64,000 nucleotides of DNA from Hypholoma sublateritium FD-334 SS-4 (lineage: Eukaryota; Basidiomycota; Agaricomycetes; Agaricales; Strophariaceae), in assembly GCA_000827495.1 (NCBI GenBank), contig KN817561.1, positions 227,108 to 291,107 on the forward strand, given 5' to 3'. Positions 1 to 11,085 of the stretch are shown here, piece by piece (positions within the stretch are counted from its first letter, which is position 1; every line of letters begins with the position of its first letter). The position numbers and the translations under genes are program-made. Under the pieces are notes generated by a model, which had not been told where the DNA came from, did not search any database, and saw only the letters and a list, made by a program, of their open reading frames with translations.

Positions 1-961
1 CTTGAATGACGGCAGGCTCTTTAATTAAAAACGACCTCGCACTCTGTAGAAGGTGCGAAGGGGGTACGAAGCGGCTAAATCCAGCAGGATTGGCTCTAGC
101 GAGCGCCTCCTCCCGAATACCCCAATGGTACCACACGGGTACGCCAAACCTGACATAGAACTCAACGGTGGGCCTTTGAATGCTGGCATCCTCGAACAAG
201 CTCAAAAAGACCCCAGCCCGAGAATACGATCGGGTAAACTGAGCGAGTTGCTGCCGAAGGCCAGATGCGGTCCGTTCATCGACGTGTCTGACAAGACAAC
301 GAAACCAAGAAGGACACATCACAGCGTCGTCCTCGCCGTCTATTACCTGAGCCACCGCAATGCAGAAGGAGACGATTGCCATCCAAGCTGAAAACCAATC
401 CCTGCTTCGCTTTTCAGCGGCCAAAAACTGGCCCAGATTTTGATACATGCCCTGGCAAGCTAGCGCGGCCGCGATGATAGGTACGGTTTGAGCTGCAGGA
501 ATTGCGTAGCCGCTTTGAAATTGCTGAACCACGCGCTTGAGACGCTGTTCGAGATTGGCCCACTCTAAGGTATCGCCGGAGTCCATTTGAATATAGCTCC
601 TTCTGCGAACCCCGGATTGGTGGAAGAGCACATGGAATGGCGGAAGGTGGAAGTTTGGCAAGGTGGGCAAGAAGGGGAGATAAGGCGCACTGGGGGTCCA
701 CCAGTGAGGTTGGTGAAATTCGGCGATGTCATCCTTGGCCGGGTCGCGAAAAATTTGCTCTTCTGCAGGAGGAGGGAGGACAGGCGCAAACGACGAGTTG
801 GGAGAGTAAAAAATGCCATTCCCAACAGCGACAGCTCTCCCTGTAGGACGATGAAGCCAGCTTGGGCTGAGGTTGATGTATCTAATTGCCTCAAGGTACC
901 TTGAATGAGTGCCTAGCTCCAGAGGGGGAGAGTAGCCAGTGTCCCATCGTGAGCTGCTCAT
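1..961 (-). CDS. Uncharacterised Agaricomycete-type protein, C-terminus cut by window edge
   Basis: The minus frame is open from an in-frame TAG at 85-87 bases past position 1000 (1085-1087) to base 1 with no stop, so the gene runs off the left edge. The first in-frame ATG is at 961, giving at least 320 residues; an upstream exon joined near 1084 is also possible. The N-terminal part is Ser/Pro rich. The middle has an HWWTP motif followed by a run of Leu-Pro-Phe, and an acidic MDSGD stretch. The C-terminal part looks helical and hydrophobic, ending with VPVWYHWG. From memory this layout resembles a multi-copy family of unknown function common in mushroom genomes; I cannot name a Pfam domain. 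It lies 1.8 kb downstream of the TET/JBP-like gene on the same strand. No function is proposed. Confidence 0.55.
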   Translation of the reverse strand, partial: MSSSRWDTGYSPPLELGTHSRYLEAIRYINLSPSWLHRPTGRAVAVGNGIFYSPNSSFAPVLPPPAEEQIFRDPAKDDIAEFHQPHWWTPSAPYLPFLPTLPNFHLPPFHVLFHQSGVRRRSYIQMDSGDTLEWANLEQRLKRVVQQFQSGYAIPAAQTVPIIAAALACQGMYQNLGQFLAAEKRSRDWFSAWMAIVSFCIAVAQVIDGEDDAVMCPSWFRCLVRHVDERTASGLRQQLAQFTRSYSRAGVFLSLFEDASIQRPTVEFYVRFGVPVWYHWGIREEALARANPAGFSRFVPPSHLLQSARSFLIKEPAVIQ

Positions 962-1084
962 GGCTGAGTATTGAGAGGGAAAATGCACCAAGCCAAAAGA
1001 TGGGCTAGATATCGCAATAAACGATGGATTTGAGGTCTGTCGAGGAGCCCAAGACAGTGGGGGAATCGTTAGCAGAGGGACAAC

Positions 1085-2749
1085 CTACTAGTACAGCATT
1101 GGCGGAGAAGTGGCGGTGCAACTCGCCAGGCGAGCGCCCGGCTTGATTGCGCCGGCTGCGACTGCGCACAGGCCGTCATTTGCAGAGGAATATCGACGTC
1201 GTTGAATGGAGGAATTCATTTTATTTAGCACAGGTGCCGCAGCATAATGGCGCAGCGTTAGGCCGCGGTGCATGCGTTTTCGAGGTGCTCCTGTATGATA
1301 TGCGGCCAGTGCATCATGAGCCCACCGCGCATGCGCCCTATTTTACCGCCGCCGACTGCCAAAGCAACGCGCATAGCCTGCGTTTATACGCACGACTAGG
1401 AGTTTCTCGGCGGTGCATGCCGCATTAGCGCTGAAAGCGCTAGCAAGCGGCGTGCACAGCACGGCAAGCGGCGTCGGCGTGAGGCTAGATGCTGAATGAG
1501 CGCATGGTGCTCGCGCGTAGTGCGCGTGGCACGCGTAGGGGAATAGATGTCGTTCAGCGCGCACTAGGTGCAGGGCTACGCGCAGCATCGTGTACGAGCG
1601 CATGCAGACGTTCCGCTTGTAGGTGCCGCTAACGCTGTATCGCATGGCCGAGAAGGGCCTTGTGAGGGGTGGATGGCTTGGTCGACGGATTAGAGGAGCG
1701 CGCGCGCAGGAACAGGAGGCTCCGAGGCGGACGCGCCTGAAAAGGAGCGCACCGTCCAGTGCTGCAGGACACAGCCGCTTGGCGTGATTGCGGGATTGCA
1801 TGGTGTCCAGGGGAGACGGGAACCTATGGCATTATTTTCCGCCAAAAAATCAGGTGTGCAGGGTTGGCCATTAACCGAGCGTGCATATGCTGTGCTTACG
1901 CTCTACGTTAGGGGTGCTCTTGCTATGCTATGCACGTGGTCTGCATCTGAAGCCATCAGAGCTTGGTGCATGAATCATACTATTGTTTGGCTTCGACTCG
2001 CATTGATCTCATCTCCCCGCTTGGTTCAAATTTTGCGTGGACCATTATGGTACTTACTATCACAGGGGGGAATATCTGCGCCGTGGGGTGTATGCGGGTG
2101 AATAAATGGAGTAAAATAGCAAGGGAGAAGCGCGTGAGCCAGTACTTATGGCGGCGGATGCGTGGCGTGCGTCCGGATCGCGCGGCCGCGTCGTCTCTTC
2201 GCGCCAACATTAAGAGGGCCTCCACAGCACGCGCATGATGATCTTTGGCGAGTAACCCTGAGCGCCCATTTTCATCAAGACGGGCTGACGTTCTGATGAT
2301 GCAGTGCGCCTTCCAGAGGTCAAGGATGGAGCGCCCAACGCAGGTCATGCGCGCCTTTGGCCGCGCAAGCGCTTGCTCTTGAGTTTGAGGCCTCGTCGAG
2401 CAGTTGGCTGCTCTGGATTCGCAGGGCTAATATGCGCGGGCCGACCGGACGGTGAAGCATGACTAGGCGTCCGCCATGACGCCGCTGGTTTGCTGGATCA
2501 AATGCGGGTAGAAAGATTCTTCACCTCCTCGACCCCCCCTGGAGCATTCTATGCAGCAGATTTATCAGCGGATGCGCGTCGGACGGCGAACCTCCGCGGG
2601 GTACGGTTGGGTAGGTGGTATACTATTGGTGGATTTATGAGGGGTTGGTATCATACATGGGGTAGGGGGTGCGTCAGCTTTCAGTACATACAGTGCACGC
2701 AAAATGGGCATCATACGCTATGGGAAGAGGTTGCTGAGGTACCGGGCGC
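1085..2749. other. No gene recognised; CpG-rich non-coding DNA
   Basis: About 1.7 kb rich in GCGC and TGCG words. Only short, mutually overlapping open frames occur and none resembles a protein family. A ten-base word (CAAGCGGCGT) occurs twice within 30 bases near 1446-1475. This may be the 3' flank of the TET/JBP-like gene plus decayed repeat DNA. Confidence 0.4.
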
Positions 2750-4464
2750 CTATTGGAACATTGCGGCAATGCTGCGTCCGCGCCTCCCTTTCTCCAGGTC
2801 GTCGACGGTGGATAGAAGGCCGAGGGACATCCTCCACCTTTCATCCCTGTCCGCTTGGTTTTGCCCATAGAGCGCCTTGTTTTTATGCCATAAATTCTTA
2901 TCTGTAGAGCCAAGGTTGTCCGCGTATCGTAGGACGCTTCCTGCGCAATATTGTGTCATTGACATCCTTATCTCTGCATCTGCGACAGGCGTGTTGAGAT
3001 GCGTAACGGTAGCTGATGGGATCAGGATCGTATAGCCATGCGGAAATTCGATGACGAGCTTGAGCTCCCATAGTATAAGATGGCCACCTCGTCTGTGGTC
3101 GAACTTGCCCAAGGCGGTGATGGCGCACCACCCAAACGGGCAGTTCTGGGTGTCGCGATGGGGGCAGCAACAAACGCGTCGGAAATTGCAGGCTGTGGTG
3201 GGGAACGCCGTCTTCGGCGTAGTCCGTCGGAGTGGGGGTCGATCGCTTTTTTCGGCGAGGACCTGCTCGACCCGCTTTTTCTGGTAGTCATAGACCCCGG
3301 GGTTCCAGAATGCGAAGGCGCCTGGAGTCGACGTTAGTTTATCAGAGCCGGATTGGGGGTATTGTTCACCGTTTTGAACCCCGGAGATCTGCCTGAACCC
3401 AGATGACTTGCAGATTCTGTCAATCTTCGCCCTATGGCGGCTGTCGCTGAGATTGATGGGGTGCTGGAATCCGCTAGGAAGGGTCCAGCCAAAATTTACG
3501 GCGGGGAAATCCCCTCGCTTGTGTCGCAGCTCTCCGCTGCTGAACGCGTCTGACTCCGATTCTTCGACGAAAATATCCAGGAGTTCCTCGGCATCCCTGC
3601 CGTACGACGGACTGTCGGGAGGCGCTACGATACAGCCGATGATTAGACCGCTCCGGTCCACGATGGGCCGCGGTCGCCTGCACGGCATCAAGTTTGGAAC
3701 AGCGGGAGAACGCCAGGATAGACGCACTTTTTAGCACCGGGACTCGGATCAACGGCGATGTACTGGAATCCGTCCGCTTCGAGATCCTCTAGGAGGGTAT
3801 CGCCGCGCAGGTCTGGCGGGGGGGGCTTATGCAGCGCAGTATACGCGCCGCGTGCAGCCGGCAGCTTGGCGGCGTCGAGGTCAGTTTGAATTGGCTGGGC
3901 GCTCTGTAGGCGTTTCCCCGCGGATGCGTTGGCCGCGCGGTATCCCTCGCGGATGATCTTTTCCTCCCGGGCGCGACGCTGCTTAATGTTCTGGCGGGTT
4001 TTTTTTTTTTGCGGGGCGGTATTTCCAGGCTCGGCGGTCCTCATCTGCTTACTAGGCCGCGCATCTGCGTAGTTACCTGGGCGCTTGTACGTCCCTGTCT
4101 GGGGTGCGCTGGGCGCTGGGCCGGCAGGCTCTGCTTCTGCGCCTAAAGTGGGAGATTTGAGATGGCGGATGGTTTGGGCGCAGAGACGGGCCCGCGTACG
4201 CTCGAGGAGTCTCACCAGGCAGAATCTCGTCGCACTGGCCCTCAGCGCTGATCGCAGCGTAGAGAAGGGCGGCGTAGTCTGTGTTCACCGAGATCGCGTA
4301 TTCCGGAAGGGTGTCCGGGTCGTCTGGCGTATCCCTATGCTGCGTCGTGCCGTCGGCTAAAGTAGCTGGGATGAGGCGGGGTGCGCAACGGCCAGAAAGA
4401 ATAGCTTACCGGAGGGATGGTGCGGCAGCAATGGGGGGATGTGCGGAATATGGGGTATGGGCAT
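2750..4464 (-). CDS. TET/JBP-like 2-oxoglutarate/Fe(II) dioxygenase, complete
   Basis: Five exons in phase: 4464-4410, 4365-4216, 4142-3728, 3677-3370 and 3321-2750, giving 499 residues. The catalytic double-stranded beta-helix is in the last exon. The iron ligands are His364 and Asp366 in an HRD-TQN context and His417 in LIPSATVTHLN; Arg428 sits where the 2-oxoglutarate-binding Arg is expected. The flanking PFGWCAITALG and GGHLILWELKLV motifs are typical of the fungal TET/JBP family. The N-terminal third is Lys/Arg rich (KTRQNIKQRRAREEK) and precedes a RPRPIVDRSG motif that starts the conserved core. Known members oxidise 5-methylcytosine in DNA or are related to base J enzymes, and in basidiomycetes they are expanded and often carried by KDZ transposons. 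All catalytic residues are present, so the enzyme may be active; the substrate is inferred. The ATG at 4464 was chosen because exon 1 then splices in phase. Confidence 0.82.
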
Positions 4465-6598
4465 GTAGGGGGTAGATTCGCGTCAGAACGGCGTACGGAT
4501 GCAGAAAAAGGCGCAGGTCAGGAATTCAGTCCATGAGCTCGACCGACCTGCGCAGCTGGGGCTTACCGGGTCCATGGTCTAACGGAGGCGTTGAGGGCGC
4601 GTTGAGCTTTATCATAGAGGAAGATTGCGGCGCGTGTCAGGAATTCATACGGTGAGGTAAGGCAGCATGGAGCTGGGAGTCCTACCGGCGAGGACGCTCA
4701 AGCGCGTAGACAACTCGGAAGCGGAGTCGAAGGGCAGAACGACGCCGGGGTTGACGCGGACGCGTTGCAGGCAAGGCGGCTGTTTGGTGTATTGCGAGTC
4801 TTCAAAGAGGTGTTTCTGGAAATTGGGATTATGGCGGAGTCTATTTCGCTGAGCAAATTTGCCGGGCCAACGTTGATTTGCCCCACGTGAAATTGCCTTA
4901 TATAGGCCTCATCTGTGAAATGCATTGCTAACATCATTTAAATTACACATACTTATGTCCACCTGTTAACGCTTGTAAGGGCTGGAAATCGTTCGAGATT
5001 TTTAACCGAAAAAAAATTACTACGCATGCTAATTCTTATTAGAAATATATTTCCCCAGGGAAAAGGCAGCACATCGTCCGACAAAGCTGAAGGAAATGCA
5101 TTTTCTCCGGTCAGCCAAAGATTTCCGAAAAGAATAGCTGCCTTGCAGCTATCCTGGACCGGCCGGGGGCGCGTCCCGGGTAGCCGCCGGCGTGTGATCG
5201 CCGCACTCCCTGCCGCAAGCGCAACTGACATCTAGGTAGCGCTTGCCAGTGGTCGCAGCGTCACGTTATATCTAACAACGTACAATACATATTTGATACA
5301 CATGATTGTGACAGGAGAATGGGCGAAAGAAAATGCTCCCAAATCCTCTGAGCAAAAAGAGGGAGCACATCTTTGGTCCCGAGGTTCGACTCCCCACGCT
5401 TCAAAATTTCCGTACCAACAGGGAAAGAAGAGGCGCGGCCCGCGTTGCATTGATTCACCTCGCCCTCCTGCAGTGTTATGCGCCCATCTATCCGGGCGTT
5501 GATGCGGCGCAGCGTCAGCCCTTGATGCGCTGTGCTGTTCTGCATGCAAATCTGCTAGTGTACGCTGGCCCGCGCCCAGATGCATATATGATTCCTGCTG
5601 TTCGTTTTAAGCATAGTAAATTTGTTTTGTTTTTGAAATATTCATGTCGGGGAAGTCTTCGAAGCAGAATGTACGCAAACGAAGCATGAAAGAAAAGGGG
5701 AAGCCGCGAGGCAGCATGAAAGGGAAAAAACGGCTAGAAATCTAATCTAATCGCAGGGGGCGCTACGCGCCATGGCACGCTCGCGGATCATAGACGTGCA
5801 TAGACCCGGATCAACTGCTTTGATCCCATCTACGGTGTCACGTGTTGCTACAAAGTCCGAATTGCCGCAGCAAGAGCTGCAAGACACCATTTTCGATTCT
5901 CTTCCTACACCCTTTCCTGGTCTGCTCACTCCCTCGACACGGGAAGGATAGTGTCCTACTCCCCGCATTAGCTCGATCATTTTCTTGGGTACTTTCGTCC
6001 CTGCTGCCTTTCGCTTTGAGCTTTTCCCGGAGACGCCGCGCTCGGCTTCCATGCGGCACCAACTTAGAAGAGCTCACCTCAAATCTGGGCCAGATACATG
6101 CGTGCCCCATAGCTGGCTCAGATGTCGTCTTCGTTCTTTCTTCCGCTACTTCAGCTCCTGCAGGCGATGTGCGACGCTTTGCCTACTTTGGCTGTAAGTA
6201 AAGTTTAAACCGTGAACATCAGGCTGTTTGTATACACATAAACTGGCGACAGATGCATGTCAGCCTCGTCACTCAGGGAGCCTTTGCTACTCACAGGTGC
6301 TTCGCCAAAGCTAGTCGACAACGCGCTGTATCTCATCCTCATCCCGTCATGGAGCGAGGTGCTCATGTCCGATCCCCTCGATCGCACAAATACGGAGTTA
6401 CTTGAATGGGCACTCGCGCCGATCCATGACGTCGACAAGAGGCTCACGCACATCGCGTGCTTCTGAAAATACAATACTCACAAATCGCGCGCGCTATTTC
6501 TAGCCCGACATATCCTGACTGATCAAAGCTCGCCTCATTGCATCATATACATGCGCGTATGCTCGCCCCCGACCGCCGGCTCCTGATCTGGCTGGCCC
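4465..6598. other. No firm gene; possible short + strand coding fragment near 6.1-6.5 kb
   Basis: Most of this stretch shows only short open frames. Near 4510 and 4636 the word GTCAGGAATTCA recurs. From about 6110 a plus frame ends at 6197, where a GTAAGT donor occurs; a CAG acceptor near 6264 would join it to a frame ending at 6466. The joined piece reads like protein but matches no family I know, and its 5' part is pyrimidine-rich and non-coding in look. I do not call it a gene. Confidence 0.3.
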
Positions 6599-7393
6599 CT
6601 ATACAAGGCACCTTGGGCCACTGGATTCTCCACTTACTTGGCTGCGGCTTACAGGGGCGACTCGATCTGCGCGGGGTGAATCGGTTTGCGGACGGTGCGC
6701 GCCTTTGTTTATCAAATTCGCGCATGACGCGACGCCGCCGATTGCGAAGAGAAACGCAGCGACGCCTGCAGCGCCCGCCCACGGCAGCCAGCGCGCGACG
6801 CCGCGCACGCTCGAGGCGTCGTCCTCGAAGAAGTCCTCCGGCGCGTCCGCGGGCGGCCNCACGAGGGCGTACAGCAGGAGCGCAAGNGGCAGCGCCAGGA
6901 CCACGCCGCCCGTCGCGCCCGCCTCGAGCGACGCACCCACGGACGCCGCGCGGAAGANCGAGCGCGGCGCGGGCCGTGCAGCGCGCAAGAGCGCGTGCCC
7001 CACGGCCATGTACAGCAGCGCGAGCAGNGGCGGCACGGGGAGAAAGAGGAGCGCTAGGACGCCCGGGCGCATGCGCAGCGGCGTGGGGCGCGGCATGAGC
7101 GACGACGCGCGCCGCAGCTGGCGCACTGCGCGCGGGAATTCGGGCGCGTCACCGGGGCGCTTTCCTGNCGGCTGCACGCGCACCTCCTGCTGAACGGCGT
7201 CGGGCGACGCGGGAGACACGGGCGAGTAAACGGGGCGCTGGCCAAGGGTGTACGGGTGAGGTGGTGGCGAGGACTTGGCCGCATCTGTCAGCGAGCTGCT
7301 CGGTGTGCCATATACTGATCTCTCCGATATGGCGGGGTTGCCGCGGCGTGCGACTGCCGCGCTCAAATATTTGCCAGACTGTATGGAGAGCAC
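6599..7393 (-). CDS. Putative membrane protein fragment containing ambiguous bases
   Basis: The minus frame stays open over 264 codons although five single N positions fall inside it (6859, 6887, 6958, 7028 and 7168). It begins with a Ser/Pro-rich segment, then two long hydrophobic segments (around PGVLALLFLPVP and GGVVLALxLALLL) and a third (AAGVAAFLFAIGGVA). The acidic loop PEDFFEDDASS separates the last two. Base composition over 6840-7180 is very GC-rich, which fits low base quality there. No ATG clearly starts the frame; the first residue of the open frame is GTG, so an upstream exon is likely. The tail after GGVASC looks unrelated, so the 3' end may be an unspliced intron or decay. Function unknown; a sequencing or assembly problem is as likely as a pseudogene. 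Confidence 0.4.
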   Translation of the reverse strand: MLSIQSGKYLSAAVARRGNPAISERSVYGTPSSSLTDAAKSSPPPHPYTLGQRPVYSPVSPASPDAVQQEVRVQPXGKRPGDAPEFPRAVRQLRRASSLMPRPTPLRMRPGVLALLFLPVPXLLALLYMAVGHALLRAARPAPRSXFRAASVGASLEAGATGGVVLALXLALLLYALVXPPADAPEDFFEDDASSVRGVARWLPWAGAAGVAAFLFAIGGVASCANLINKGAHRPQTDSPRADRVAPVSRSQVSGESSGPRCLV

Positions 7394-9085
7394 CTGGTGT
7401 TCATCGCCCGTTCAATATAGCATTGCTCGTCTCGCTAGCAGGCTGCGGATGTAGCGTTAGGTCTCTGATGCGCCATTATAGTACGCGGGCGTTCGGCAGG
7501 ATAGCACTCACTTCATTCAAACATCAGCGCCTTCTAGTCTTTACCTGACATAGCATTCACCATCGACTTCTGCCTAAACTTTTCTTCTTCATGATATGTT
7601 TGTGGCAGATCCTTCTTCCCTTGCTGACGGCGTTCAATACCAAAAGATGCAGCCGTCCCCTCCAATATATTCAGCCCTGCTTCCCCGGTCCTTCGCAATC
7701 TATCCGCCCCTGCTGAAGCTGACCTCCCTCTCGTCACCCACTGTCCCTTTGCTCCTCCCTTTCCCGAGCCTCCCCAATATTTTTTGATATACCTCCTGTG
7801 ATACAAATGCCTCTTTTTCCAAATTCGTGAAGCAGCTGATTTATTTCTGCTTCGTCTGCTTCCCATGCTATGGGACGGAGAATCTGCCACTTCGACTACA
7901 GATGCGCTCTTACCTTCTGTGCGGCACAAGCTACAATCCAAATGAATGTAATCCATGCTGAAGCCAAGCAATGCTGATCTTGTTTTATTGAATTATTGAC
8001 TTCTCTTGCCACCTCCTTCTACTTAGCAGTACACGAAGCACTGTATAGCGATGCCAAGGTGCGGCTATTCCTCGGTAGCTGCGCCGGTACATCGCTGGGC
8101 ACGATACAGCCTACGCCGGGTTGTGCATTTTAGCCAGCATGGGAAAGGCGTCAGCACAAGCTTCAAACGCTAAATTTCCAGGACGCAGTCGCCGCGCATG
8201 AGCACTGAAGGGCTCAATCTGGCTGCCGCGGCGAAGGTGAAACGCCGCCCCGGCGCGGATGTTAGAGGATTGCAGCATACTAATCGGGTTTTGTGAAATC
8301 TTCCAATAGGACGGAAGCAAGGTGATGGAACGCTAAGTTACTTAATAGGAATACTAAAACTGCTACGCGTTTAGTGCTCATAAATCTAGCATAAGCGTCG
8401 CGATTTCCCCTGAATACTCTGATCTTGTTGACTTGCCGTCGTGGTTTTGCCCTGTCTGTTCCCACGTAACGGCTGCATCTACACACATCCTGACCTGGGG
8501 ATTTCTGCATATCCTGAGGCATAATGAATAGTCGAATATAGCCGGTGTAGTGGATTTGGCAATAAATTCGAGCTGAAGTGACTGTCGTAGCCCCCAAATC
8601 CCCTCACTACATTTCATTGGCCGAGCATATCCCGCCACCGCGACCTCATCTACTCGAAAGTGCCGCATGGCTGCAACAAACCAAACGACGGAGCTGGTCT
8701 TCATCAATTCGTCTCGTCCACGGATGGCCGGGCCCACAGCTAAAGTTATCAGGTGAAGAGATGCCTACTATATGCTTCCACGACACCCCGTTTCGCCTAC
8801 TTTGTATGGACGCGCTCCAGTCCCGCCAATATCTGGGAGTTTGGCCGCTAGGCGAAAAAGTGATTACGTTCTAACAAAAGGTATTCCAATGCCTCCCCTA
8901 TCTGCGGGAAGGAGTTATTTAGCAAATTGCATAGTTTCCGAACTGAAGAAAGTAGAGCCGTTCGCAATCGACCCTCGAAATTGGAGCACCAGGGAACCGG
9001 CCTGTATGTTGGAGTTTTAGCTCTGAAAAGTCTGCACAGCAACGTTCTATTTTTTGACCAGCATTGCTTTTCAGCCATACCATCT
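7394..9085. other. No gene recognised
   Basis: Open frames here are short and overlap on both strands. The Lys/Arg-rich minus frame at 7534-7971 has no recognisable motif. The stretch is probably intergenic, including the 5' flank of the small Cys-motif gene at 9086. Confidence 0.35.
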
Positions 9086-9624
9086 ATGAACTTGGATAAG
9101 GCGCCGGTTTTTTCCCCCTCTGAGGGCCATACATCAGCCTTCTTTCAGCTACGCAGCTTGGATCTGTTGCCTGCGGAGGGACTGAGTGAGGATGAATTTT
9201 GGGGCCTATTTTCCAGATGCGCAATTTGTCAAAACTTCATGACTGCCAGAACCATTCCATACCATCGTTGCCCGGTTGCCGGTCAGTTCCTCCTTAACTC
9301 GACCAGCTGCAATCTTCTTCTTACCCATTCAAAACTTTATTAGACTCTCAGGGCATTATATCTGACAAGACCGCCGTGAAAAATATGTACTTTCTCTGGC
9401 TTCTCGACGCCCACAACACCGGCCAGGCTACAGGCGTTCCCGAGGAGATTTTCAAGGAGATTTTCTACGAATGCGCGGAGTGCGGTCGATATATGACGAA
9501 AAGGCTGTCATTCAACCATCATGATGACTCTGATGACTGGGAATTTTCAGACTCGGAGTCCCTATGCGTATATCTGCGCGGAAAAATTAAAACTGAGGAC
9601 CCCGCATCAGCCATTCCTCATTAG
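9086..9624 (+). CDS. Small protein with duplicated CxxC-MT-H motif (possible metal-binding)
   Basis: Two exons, 9086-9281 and 9344-9624, join in phase to give 158 residues; the donor is GTCAGT and the acceptor TTTATTAG. The protein holds two copies of one motif, one in each exon: LFSRCAICQNFMTARTIPYH and, about 60 residues later, IFYECAECGRYMTKRLSFNH. The shared pattern is F-x2-C-x2-C-x2-[FY]-M-T-x-R then His about 5-6 residues on, which suggests zinc binding by two Cys and one or two His. The tail is acidic. Similar short motifs occur in uncharacterised basidiomycete proteins as far as I recall. No function is assigned. The start ATG was chosen as the first Met giving a compact protein; the frame is open further upstream. 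Confidence 0.5.
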
Positions 9625-11085
9625 CGTTCTCTGGAAGCGGGCGGGGTTTTGGGGAGCTTGTATTCTACTCTCCTACGCCATTATTTATTTGAGAAGTAGA
9701 CTTACTAGAGGAGACCCGCATCTAGTATTACAGCTCAGATTTACTTCATCGCCCAAAGCGATATAGTCGTTCCCTCCACCTTCAGTCCACGGTTTCCTGC
9801 TCCCTCACATCTTATTCACTCCTGCTTGAGTCGACCTCGTGCCATATGCCGTTCCTTTTCTCCCCCCCTCCGAATCTCCTAGCTTCTGAGTCTCTGCTTT
9901 TATATATATGTATATCTCCTGTGATACGCCTTGGAGCTATTCTTCCTTCCGCTTCAGTCCTGAAATCAGAAACATGGGTGCGATAGCAAGCGCATCTCTT
10001 TTGCCGATCCGCAACGAGTTCAACGAGCTCCTGACTTGTGCATGGTTGTTATCGCTATAGGAGTTATATAGGAGTCTGTGATAGTAGAGACTGACACATA
10101 CCTGCACATAATCTAGCCGAGTTTGCATTATCACAACCGCATCGTTGATTTTTTTTACATGAATACATCCTGCACCCACTGCACTTAGTAGTGGCGTAAC
10201 TTACGTTGTCTGTCAATTTCAAAGCCTAACTGGCCCATATTTACCAGCAGTGGCTCGGCAGTTATCCGTATCCTTAATGAAATGTCCTTCCGATTGGTCC
10301 CCAAGTCCTTCGAAAGGGCTAGCCTACCTTTACGCACGCCAATTTTCCTGCTGCTCGTCTCGCGGCTCAGGGTGTTTCTCATCTCTCATATATATGATGG
10401 AGCCTGAGTAGTGACGAATTCATGACACCCGCGGCAGCGGTGTACGCAGCCCTTCCGAACCGGTCGCTCACTGGCAGGTGTCAAAGTCACGGTACTTAGT
10501 CCCCATTCAATTTCTAGACATGTCTTATGGCTTTTAAAAAAAATTAGCGCCAGCGGGAGGGTATGATGCACCTCGGTCCTCGCCGCCTATGCTGGTCTCG
10601 GAAAACGTACTTATTGAGATTACGAGTCTAAGCTGCCTTCTTATATTCGAAAACAAACGGCGCTGTTGAGTAAGTATGTGCAATTTTGCAAATCGGATAT
10701 GGTTTCCCCGGCTCCGTGTCACGGTATCACACATAAGTATTGGCGCTATATCTAATGCTGTAGCATAGGATGACGTTCTCCTTTGGTTCTCCTCCCTTCT
10801 TAGCGGCGCATGCTGCAATCTACATGAATCTAATCTAAGTATACCGCCTTCGAAGCGATAGTTGTTTGCAGCTGATATAGCAATGATTAATTGTTCCGAG
10901 TTGTATAAGCTCTCCTATAGAAGGTTACATAATGTCATCAAATTCAGCTGTCTTTAAGCACCGACGCTTCCAGTGTATCTTTATTTCAAGTTTCCCCAAA
11001 TCGGCTGAAGCTGTGCGTACTAGACAGCATATCTAGTATGGGTGGCGTGACTTAATGACCTTTCGGTAGCCTTCCCAAGGTCGAC
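9625..11085. other. No gene recognised; AT-rich intergenic DNA
   Basis: About 1.5 kb before the four-MSP gene. It has a TA-rich run at about 9899-9915 and several short minus-strand frames with no family resemblance. Confidence 0.4.

Noticed and set aside
565..904. Short frames of about 60-110 codons on both strands near the left edge
   Set aside because: They overlap the longer minus frame that is open to the window edge and has a coherent protein composition.
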